Source: Rohdeia sp044358925
GTDB taxonomy: Bacteria > Planctomycetota > UBA1135 > GCA-002686595
Direction: 5' to 3'
DNA length: 13,503 nt
Assembly: GCA_044358925.1 (NCBI GenBank)
Contig: JBIKNC010000117.1
Location: 1-13,503, forward strand
Shown here piece after piece: positions 6,140 through 12,306 of this stretch (its first letter is position 1; every line of letters starts with the position of its first letter). The translations under genes and the position numbers were made by a program. The notes beneath the pieces were generated by a model, which saw nothing but the letters and a program-made list of their open reading frames with translations, was not told the DNA's origin and ran no database searches.

Positions 6140-7786
6140 GTGCAGACACCCAAACGCAAATGGCTCGGCGAGACGCTCATCGCTCAAGGCCTCCTGACGG
6201 AGCGCCAGCTCCAGATCGCCCTGGAGGAGCAGAAGCAGGCGCACCGTCCGCTGGGCGAGATGCTCGTCGCGCTCGGCTTCGTGCGGCCGCGCGACGTCGC
6301 CGCGCTCGTGGCCGAGGAACTCGGTCTCGAACTCGTCGATGCACGCACGGTGCGGCCCGACACGGAGCTGCTCGCGGCTATCGACGAAGGCCTCGTGCGC
6401 ACCACGAAGTCGCTGCCGATCGCGCGGGTACCGGGCGGTTTGCGTGTGTTGATGGTCGACCCGTCGGATCCGTCGAAGCTCTCGACGCTCCGCCAGTTCT
6501 TCCACTGCGACATCGAAGTGGCGATGGTCACGGAGGAGGACTTCGGGCGCCTCGTCCGCGAGTGCTTCGAGAGCCGTTCGGGCCCGGCTTCCGGCGACGA
6601 CGCTGCGGCGCGCCCCGTCGAGCAGGTCACCGAAGCGATCCTCATCGACGGCATCCGCCGCGGGGCCACGGACATCCACTTCCATCCGGAAGAGAGCGTC
6701 ACCCGCGTGCGCTACCGCCTCGACGGCGTGCTGCGACAGACCGACGTGATCCCGCGTGCGATCACGAACGCGGTCACGTCGCGCATCAAGATCCTCGCGC
6801 AGCTCGACATCTCGGAGCGCCGCATGCCGCAGGACGGGCGCGTGCGCATCGAAGTCGACGGCCGCCACGTCGACCTGCGCGTCTCGACCATGCCGTGTGC
6901 ACACGGTGAGTCGGTCGTGTTGCGTGTGCTCGACCGCTCGAGCGGCAGCGTCCCGTTGCACGAGCTCGGCCTGTCCGACGGCACGTGCAAGCGGCTGAAG
7001 GAGATCGCCGATCGCCCCCACGGCCTGTTCCTCGTGACCGGCCCGACGGGTTCGGGCAAGACGACGACGCTCTACAGCGTGCTCGCGCACGTCGACGCGA
7101 TCCAGCGCAACGTCGCGACCATCGAAGACCCGATCGAGAGCAACCTGCCCTTCATCCGCCAGAGCCAGGTCGACAACGCGATCGGCTTCTCGTTCGAACG
7201 CGGCCTGCGCGCGCTCCTGCGCCAGGACCCGGACGTGATGCTGATCGGCGAGATCCGCGATCAGGAGACGGCGGGCATGGCCATCAAGGCCTCGATGACC
7301 GGCCACCTCGTGTTCTCGACGCTGCACACGAACACCGCGATCGGCGCGGTCGCGCGCCTGGCGGACATGGGCGTCGCGCCGTACCTGGTCGAAGACTCGC
7401 TGATCGGTGTGCTCGGCCAGCGCCTCGTGCGCCGCATCTGTCCGGCCTGCGCGACATCCGAGGCTCCGACCGAACGCGAGCGTCTGTTCGTCGGTCCGGG
7501 GCTCGCACGTGTGCCTCGACCGGTGGGCTGTGAACGCTGCCATCGCACCGGATATTCGGGGCGCACCGTCGTGAGCGAGTTGTTCGTGCCCGACGAGCGC
7601 ACGGCGACTTTGATCCGCAAGGGCGCGAACGCGAGTTCGATCCGGGAGGCGGCGCTCTCCCACGGCTACCTCGAACTGCTCGACGACGGTCGCGACAAGA
7701 TCGCGGCCGGAGTCACGACCGTCGAGGAAGTGATGCGTCAAGGCAGCGGCCACCGCATCGAGACCGAGGTGCGTCATGCCGCCTGA
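6140..7786 (+). CDS. gspE: Type II secretion / type IV pilus assembly ATPase GspE/PilB
   Basis: This cytoplasmic hexameric ATPase (548 residues) powers pseudopilus assembly. Residues 8-65 form a tandem MshEN-like motif (LGETLIAQGLLTERQL, then LGEMLVALGFVRPRDV), the N-terminal module of GspE/PilB that binds GspL or, in some members, cyclic di-GMP. The ATPase core has Walker A GPTGSGKT (301-308), the Asp-box region ATIEDPIE (326-333), Walker B DVMLIGEIRD with Glu371, and His box TGHLVFSTLHTN (387-398). It also has the four-cysteine zinc module CPAC (434-437) with CERC (464-467). All key residues are present, so it should be active. GTG 6140 is the start; it leaves 51 bases after the secretin stop, containing three ACGAGC copies (6093, 6105, 6119) of no clear meaning, and no good Shine-Dalgarno is visible. 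The 3' end overlaps gspF by 11 bases. Confidence 0.97.
   Translation: MQTPKRKWLGETLIAQGLLTERQLQIALEEQKQAHRPLGEMLVALGFVRPRDVAALVAEELGLELVDARTVRPDTELLAAIDEGLVRTTKSLPIARVPGGLRVLMVDPSDPSKLSTLRQFFHCDIEVAMVTEEDFGRLVRECFESRSGPASGDDAAARPVEQVTEAILIDGIRRGATDIHFHPEESVTRVRYRLDGVLRQTDVIPRAITNAVTSRIKILAQLDISERRMPQDGRVRIEVDGRHVDLRVSTMPCAHGESVVLRVLDRSSGSVPLHELGLSDGTCKRLKEIADRPHGLFLVTGPTGSGKTTTLYSVLAHVDAIQRNVATIEDPIESNLPFIRQSQVDNAIGFSFERGLRALLRQDPDVMLIGEIRDQETAGMAIKASMTGHLVFSTLHTNTAIGAVARLADMGVAPYLVEDSLIGVLGQRLVRRICPACATSEAPTERERLFVGPGLARVPRPVGCERCHRTGYSGRTVVSELFVPDERTATLIRKGANASSIREAALSHGYLELLDDGRDKIAAGVTTVEEVMRQGSGHRIETEVRHAA
7766..7769 (+). promoter_or_regulatory. Shine-Dalgarno GAGG for gspF
   Basis: GAGG lies six bases before ATG 7776 and inside the gspE coding sequence. 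It supports the 11-base overlap of gspF with gspE and translational coupling of the ATPase with its membrane partner. Confidence 0.6.
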
Positions 7787-8996
7787 CGAGCGCCGCGCGA
7801 CACAGGTCTTCGAGTACCGCGCACGGCGCACCGACGGTGGCGAAGCCGTCGGTCGTCTGACCGCACTCGACGAACTCGACCTCGACCGCCAGCTGGCGCG
7901 CGAGGGCCTCGTGCTCGTCGAGGCGCACGTCAGCAAAGGCGCGGAAGCCACGGCCGACCTCGCGCTCTCCACCCGCGACCTCGTGAGCTTCTCCAATCAG
8001 CTCGCGACGATGCTGCAGGCCGGACTGCCGTTGCTCCAAGCGCTGCAACACCTCGGCAAGCACACACGCTCGCGCGACTGCCGGCGCGTGGTCGAGTCGA
8101 TCCTGCGGCGCATCGAAGGCGGCGAGAGCCTGTCGGAGGCGCTCGCGCACCACCGCCGCGCCTTCCCGAACACGTACGTCGCCATGGTGCGGAGCGGCGA
8201 ACTCTCGACCGCACTGCCCGAGGTCCTGCGCCGCCAAGGCGCGTACCTCGAGTGGTTGCGTGAAGTGAAAGGCGTCACCAAACAGGCGCTCATCTATCCG
8301 TCGGCGCTGTGCTTCGCGGTGCTCGGACTGATCGTGATCCTCGTCACGTTCCTGATCCCGCGCCTCGTCGCGCTCTTCCCCGGCGGCCGCGACGACCTGC
8401 CCGAACAGACCAAGTTCGTGCTCGCGCTCTCGGGCTTCGTCACGGGCAACTGGATCGCGATCGTCGCACTGCTGGCCTGCGCCGGCGCCCTGTACGCCGT
8501 CGCGCTCGCGTTGCCGCGCTCGCGGCGCGCGCTGTCGCACGCGCTGTTGCGGCTGCCGCGCCTCGGCAGCCTGGTCGAGATGGTCGCGATCTCGCGTTTC
8601 GCGACGACCGCGTCGGCGCTGCACCAGTCGGGCTGCGACATCCTCAAGACGCTCGAGATCTCGGGCGCGTCGTGTGGGAACTCGTATCTCGCCGCGCGCT
8701 TCGAACAGGTGCTCGAGGCCGTGCGCGGCGGTGAACCGATCCACGTCGGCATGGAGCGCGCGGGCGGCATCGATCCCTACCTCGTGCAACTCACGGCGGT
8801 CGGCGAGAACTCGGGCCGCCTCGGCGAGTGCCTCGAGAACCTGGCCGACGGCTACAACGCCGAAGTTCCGCGCGTCGTGAAGTGGGCGCTGTCGCTCGTC
8901 GAACCGGCCGTCGTCCTCGGCGGCGGTGTGATCGTGGCCTTCCTGTTGCTCGCGGCCATCCTGCCCATCTTCAAGATCTACGAGACGCTCGGATGA
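7776..8996 (+). CDS. gspF: Inner-membrane platform protein GspF/PilC
   Basis: This 406-residue polytopic protein is what the ATPase turns during pseudopilin extraction. The N-terminus (FEYRARRTDGGEAVGRL) is the usual small domain. Two T2SSF repeats follow. The first (about 66-195) includes FSNQLATMLQAGLPLLQAL and RSGELSTALPEVL; the second (about 270-400) includes FATTASALHQSGCDILKTL and VGENSGRLGECLENLA. Membrane segments are at about 173-198, 223-246 and 371-400, giving the family's three-helix topology. The length is normal for GspF. ATG 7776 overlaps the gspE stop by 11 bases and has GAGG six bases upstream. The gene ends in an ATGA overlap with the pseudopilin gene, so the E-F-G genes are tightly coupled. 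Confidence 0.96.
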   Translation: MPPDERRATQVFEYRARRTDGGEAVGRLTALDELDLDRQLAREGLVLVEAHVSKGAEATADLALSTRDLVSFSNQLATMLQAGLPLLQALQHLGKHTRSRDCRRVVESILRRIEGGESLSEALAHHRRAFPNTYVAMVRSGELSTALPEVLRRQGAYLEWLREVKGVTKQALIYPSALCFAVLGLIVILVTFLIPRLVALFPGGRDDLPEQTKFVLALSGFVTGNWIAIVALLACAGALYAVALALPRSRRALSHALLRLPRLGSLVEMVAISRFATTASALHQSGCDILKTLEISGASCGNSYLAARFEQVLEAVRGGEPIHVGMERAGGIDPYLVQLTAVGENSGRLGECLENLADGYNAEVPRVVKWALSLVEPAVVLGGGVIVAFLLLAAILPIFKIYETLG

Positions 8997-9694
8997 AGAC
9001 CCACTCGTCCAAATCGACCGGCTCGTCCAGCGCGACGCAGCGGAGCGGCTTCTCGCTCGTCGAACTGATCGTCGTCATGTCGATCATCGCGCTGCTCGTG
9101 GGTGTCGTCACACCCGCGTTCGGCACGATGGTGCGCAGCAAGGCGCGCACGGACACGACGAACGAGATGCAGCTGCTCTCGAACGCCGCACTCGACTTCT
9201 ACGGCGACGTCGGAAGCCACCCGACGGACGTGAACCAACTCCTCGTCGCCACGGGAGCGGGCTGGTCCGGTCCCTACATCTCGGGCACGACGGACGATCC
9301 GTGGAGCGGGCTCTCGGGCCACCGCATCGACGGCTTCGGAACGGCGTACCGCTTCACACGCAGCGGCGTTCGGCTCACCATCACGAGCGGCGGGCCCGAT
9401 CGCACCCTCGGCAACGCCGACGATCTCGTCCTCGTCGCCGACGCGACGCCGCTCCTGCGCAAACGCACGCTCGATCGGCTGGCCGTCGTGAACACGGCGA
9501 TCACGCAGTACAACTCGGTGCACCTCGCGACGAGTCCGCTCAGCGGCAACTGGACCGTCGCCTACTCGCGCCTGGTCACCGCCGGCTTCCTGCCGATCGG
9601 CGGTCCCGAACGGAACGACGCCTGGGGCACCGCCTTCGTCGGCGATCCGGTCGGCGCGACGCCGCTGGTGCGCGTCACCTCGACGAATCTGTGA
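8993..9694 (+). CDS. gspG: GspG-like pseudopilin with a duplicated C-terminal half
   Basis: This 233-residue prepilin is the likely main pseudopilin of the cluster. A Ser/Thr/Lys-rich leader ends at Gly19, and the cleavage site GFSLVELIVVMSIIALLVGV has Phe20 at +1 and Glu24 at +5. The first globular part has the GspG pattern: helix, LDFYGDVGSHPTDVNQL, GWSGPYI, DDPW, FGTAYRF, then GGPDRTLGNADDLVL as the usual acidic loop region. A second module then repeats the order helix (LDRLAVVNTAITQYNSVH), tyrosine and glycine turn (AYSRLVTAGFLP) and NDAWGTAF, so the protein is longer than standard GspG (about 140-150). ATG 8993 overlaps the gspF stop as ATGA. The last codons and stop are the first member of a 38-bp tandem repeat continuing downstream. 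A prepilin peptidase is required but is not encoded here. Confidence 0.9.
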   Translation: MKTHSSKSTGSSSATQRSGFSLVELIVVMSIIALLVGVVTPAFGTMVRSKARTDTTNEMQLLSNAALDFYGDVGSHPTDVNQLLVATGAGWSGPYISGTTDDPWSGLSGHRIDGFGTAYRFTRSGVRLTITSGGPDRTLGNADDLVLVADATPLLRKRTLDRLAVVNTAITQYNSVHLATSPLSGNWTVAYSRLVTAGFLPIGGPERNDAWGTAFVGDPVGATPLVRVTSTNL

Positions 9695-9829
9695 GGGCGC
9701 GCCTCGTGCGCGTCGTTTCGACCGACATCTGAAGCCGCGCCTCGTGCGCGTCGTTTCGACCGACATCTGAAGCCGCGCCTCGTGCGCGTCGCCTCCACGA
9801 GGCCCGGACGGCGCGCCTCGTGCGCCGTC
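9661..9829. repeat. 38-bp-period tandem repeat spanning the 3' end of the pseudopilin gene
   Basis: Units begin at 9661, 9699, 9737, 9775 and 9813, with exactly 38-bp spacing. The units at 9699-9736 and 9737-9774 are identical over 38 bases. The unit at 9775 shares its first 17 bases with them, and the one at 9813 its first 13. The first unit is the coding 3' end of the pseudopilin gene and matches the second at about 25 of 38 ungapped positions, including an aligned TGA (9692-9694 and 9730-9732). Each downstream unit contains GCGC-CTCGT-GCGC, a small hairpin. There are no variable spacers, so it is not a CRISPR array. Confidence 0.85.
9807..9829. terminator. Hairpin at the convergent operon end
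   Basis: GACGGCGC (9807-9814) pairs perfectly with GCGCCGTC (9822-9829) around a 7-base loop. A smaller stem, GCCTC/GAGGC, lies just before it (9791-9803). The hairpin closes the plus-strand secretion operon and overlaps the stop codon (9828-9830) of the minus-strand flavoprotein gene. There is no T-run, so termination is inferred from position and symmetry. Confidence 0.5.
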
Positions 9830-11099
9830 AGATCGCAGCCGCAGCCGCGCCCGCGAGCTCGGCCGTTGCGAACGCTGCCTGGAAGTTGAGGCCGCCGATC
9901 GGGCCTTGCAGGTCGAGCAGCTCGCCACACACGAACAATCCGGGGCGGCCGCGCACCGCCAGCGTGCGCGGTTCGACCGCGGAGAGGTCGAGTCCGCCCG
10001 CGGTGACCTCGGCCTTGTCGAAACCGGTCGTGCCGTCGACGGTGACGGCCAGCGACTTCACGGCTTCGATCAGACCGTGGCGCGCTTCGCGCGAAACGTC
10101 GGCGAGTCGGACGTCGTCACCCGTGAGACCGGCGAGTGCCAGAAGATGTTCGCGGAGCCGCGCCGGGAGCGCGACCGGCAGCACACGCGAGAACTTCGGT
10201 CGCCCGCGTTCGGCAGCGGCGGCGAGGAGCGCATCGCGCAACACTTCGCGCGACATGTCGGGCACGAGGTCGAGTGCGATGCGCCAACCGTCGACGCTGT
10301 TGCTCGCGACCGCACGGGCGACGGGCTCCGAGAGATCCATCACGGCCGGGCCCGACAGACCTTCGTGGGTGAACAACACGGGCCGCCGGCGTCGCGCGAA
10401 CGTGCGCCCCGACGGTGCGACGACACGCGCTTCGACGTCCTGCAGTGCGATGCCCGACAACGCGCGCGCCCAAGCGTCGCTCGACGTCAAAGGCACGAGC
10501 GCGGGCACGGTCTCGACGAGCGGCAGATCGAGTTGCCGCAGCCACACGTACCCGTCGCCGGTCGTGCCGGTGCGCGGGTAGCTCTTGCCGCCGCACGCGA
10601 GCACGAGTCGGGCTGCCTGATGGCTCGCGCCGCCCGCGACGACCACGGCCCACTCGTCACCGCGCCGTTCGATCGCGACCGCGGGCGCGTCGAGAACGAT
10701 CCGCGCTCCGGCTGCGCGCGCCGCTCGCTCCAGTGCGTCGCGAACGTCCTTCGCCCGACCGCTCGCCGGGTAGATCTTCTCGAGCGGCGCTTCCACCGTC
10801 GGCACGCCCCACTCACCGAAGCGCTCGCGCACCGCGAGCGGCGGCAGGTTCCAGAACGCGTGTTGGAGGAAGCGGCTCCCGCGTGTGCCGAACAGCGCGC
10901 GCGCTTCGTCCGGGCCGAGCGTCGTCGTGAGGTTGCAGTGTGTGCCGCCGCTCGCGAGCACCTTCGTGCCGGTGCGCGGCGTCTTCTCGAGCACCAGCAC
11001 CTGTGCGCCGAGCGACGCTGCGCGCCACGCCGCCCACAGACCCGCCGCTCCCGCGCCGACGACGATCACGCGCGCGCCGCGCGCCGCTTCAACCGCCAC
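9828..11099 (-). CDS. BaiN/YhiN (HI0933) family FAD-dependent oxidoreductase
   Basis: This 423-residue cytosolic flavoprotein belongs to a family whose physiological substrate is generally unknown; clostridial BaiN is tied to bile acid dehydroxylation, which should not be assumed here. The N-terminal Rossmann motif VIVVGAGAAGLWAA has the GxGxxG at 15-20, with Glu38 at the end of the second strand for FAD ribose binding. SGGTHCNLT (50-58) is the family signature, usually SGGGRCN. GLSGPAVMDLS lies in the middle, and the C-terminal FAD part is AEVTAGGLDL, LFVCGELLDLQGPIGGLNFQ. GTG 11099 is chosen because the upstream codons are Arg-rich. GGGAG sits 10 bases before it, and the start overlaps the dusB stop by 11 bases. 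ATG 11120 would add seven residues. It is probably co-transcribed with dusB. Confidence 0.92.
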   Translation of the reverse strand: MAVEAARGARVIVVGAGAAGLWAAWRAASLGAQVLVLEKTPRTGTKVLASGGTHCNLTTTLGPDEARALFGTRGSRFLQHAFWNLPPLAVRERFGEWGVPTVEAPLEKIYPASGRAKDVRDALERAARAAGARIVLDAPAVAIERRGDEWAVVVAGGASHQAARLVLACGGKSYPRTGTTGDGYVWLRQLDLPLVETVPALVPLTSSDAWARALSGIALQDVEARVVAPSGRTFARRRRPVLFTHEGLSGPAVMDLSEPVARAVASNSVDGWRIALDLVPDMSREVLRDALLAAAAERGRPKFSRVLPVALPARLREHLLALAGLTGDDVRLADVSREARHGLIEAVKSLAVTVDGTTGFDKAEVTAGGLDLSAVEPRTLAVRGRPGLFVCGELLDLQGPIGGLNFQAAFATAELAGAAAAAI

Positions 11100-12306
11100 T
11101 GAGCGCGTTCTCCCAAGCATCCATCTCGTCGCTCGAATGCGGCGCCGACGGCGGCGTGTCGTCGTCGAGGTTCTCGAGATAGCCCTCCGGCAACACGACA
11201 CGTTGCTCGGCGCCGCCTTTGCCGCGGTTCACGCGCAGCGCTTCGACCGGGAAGGGCTCCGACAGATCGAGGCGACGCACCGCCGCTTCGAGCTGTTCGA
11301 TCGTCTCGACGCGCACGAGCGACTCGCGCACGCGCGCCGAACCGCGGAAGCCCTTCGTGTACCAACTGCCCCACTTGCGGAACTGGCGCATGCCCGTCTC
11401 GTTGCCGAAGAACATGGTCAGGCGCCGCGCGTGATCGAGCATGACGTCGAGGATCGCGCCGAGGTTCGGAGGCGGAGCGGGCTCGCGGCCGTCGAACACT
11501 TCGGCCAGTTCGCGGAACAACCACGGCCTTCCAAGACAGCCGCGCCCGACGATCACGCCCGCGCAGCCGGTGCGCCGCATCATGCGCAGCGCGTCGAAGC
11601 TCTCCCAGATGTCGCCGTTGCCGAGCACCGGGATCTTCACGTGCTGCACGAGTTCGCCGATCGCGTTCCAGTCGGCCTCGCCCGAATACAACTCGGCCGC
11701 GGTGCGCGCGTGCAGTCCGATCGCCGCCGCACCCTCTTCTTGCGCGACGCGTCCGGCGCCGAGGTGCGTGAGCAACTTCTTGTGGATGCCGCGCCGCACC
11801 TTGATCGTGACGGGCACGTGCTTCGCACTCACGACCGCGGCGCGCACGAGGCGCGCCAGGAGGCGCGGTTTGACGGGGATCGCGCTCCCGCCGCCGCAGC
11901 GCGTGACCTTCGGCACCGGGCAGCCGAAGTTCATGTCGATGTGGTCGACGCCTTGGTCGACGAGCACCGACACCGTCTCACCGATGTCGATCGGGTCGCT
12001 GCCGTAGATCTGCACGGAGCGCGGCTTCTCGTCGGGCGACGACGACGCGAGCAGGTGCGTGAGGCGATTGCCCATCACGAAGCCGCGCGTCGTGATCATC
12101 TCCGACACGTACAGGCCGGCGCCGAACTCGCGGCACAGGCTGCGGAACGCGAGGTTCGTCACGCCCGCCATCGGCGCGAGCACGACCGGCGGCCAGACGG
12201 CCAACGGACCGACGGCGAGCGGCGCGAACTCGCCCGGCTGCGCGACGGGAACGTCGGCGTTGAGCGCGCTCGAGACGCGCGCGGCGGGCGTGGATTCAGC
12301 CGCCAC
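11089..12306 (-). CDS. dusB: tRNA-dihydrouridine synthase, DusB type
   Basis: This FMN enzyme reduces uridine to dihydrouridine in the tRNA D-loop using NADPH. The 405-residue product shows the Dus TIM barrel: LAPMAGVTNLAFR (43-55) for FMN binding, SVQIYGSDP, and DMNFGCPVPKV with the catalytic acid Cys129. TIKVRRG follows with Lys169, then GLHART with His199, LYSGEADW, VLGNGDI and GVIVGRGCLGRPW. RQFRKWGSWYTKG lies in the C-terminal helical tRNA-binding domain. All active-site residues are present. The length exceeds the usual 320-350 because of about 35 extra N-terminal and 60 extra C-terminal residues (the latter acidic, ending ENALSGG). GTG 12306 is supported by GGAG six bases upstream and overlaps the amidohydrolase stop by 11 bases. 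The DusB subgroup is a judgement from motif similarity. Confidence 0.93.
   Translation of the reverse strand: MAAESTPAARVSSALNADVPVAQPGEFAPLAVGPLAVWPPVVLAPMAGVTNLAFRSLCREFGAGLYVSEMITTRGFVMGNRLTHLLASSSPDEKPRSVQIYGSDPIDIGETVSVLVDQGVDHIDMNFGCPVPKVTRCGGGSAIPVKPRLLARLVRAAVVSAKHVPVTIKVRRGIHKKLLTHLGAGRVAQEEGAAAIGLHARTAAELYSGEADWNAIGELVQHVKIPVLGNGDIWESFDALRMMRRTGCAGVIVGRGCLGRPWLFRELAEVFDGREPAPPPNLGAILDVMLDHARRLTMFFGNETGMRQFRKWGSWYTKGFRGSARVRESLVRVETIEQLEAAVRRLDLSEPFPVEALRVNRGKGGAEQRVVLPEGYLENLDDDTPPSAPHSSDEMDAWENALSGG
11110..11114 (-). promoter_or_regulatory. Shine-Dalgarno GGGAG for the flavoprotein gene
   Basis: On the minus strand GGGAG lies 10 bases before GTG 11099, inside the 3' end of dusB. 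It favours the GTG start over the Arg-rich upstream extension. Confidence 0.5.

Noticed and set aside
3977..7996. A minus-strand open frame of 1339 codons running antisense to the secretion genes
   Set aside because: It is rich in Arg, Asp, His and Val in a pattern that mirrors G/C-ending codons on the other strand, shows no domain motif, and covers genes with clear family signatures. It is a shadow frame, remarkable only for length.
9699..9829. CRISPR array
   Set aside because: The units are contiguous 38-bp tandem repeats with no unique spacers, and no cas genes are present.
8978..9928. Minus-strand open frame of 316 codons through the pseudopilin gene and the repeat
   Set aside because: It only translates the repeat and the antisense of a clear pilin gene into Arg-rich sequence, with no family motif.
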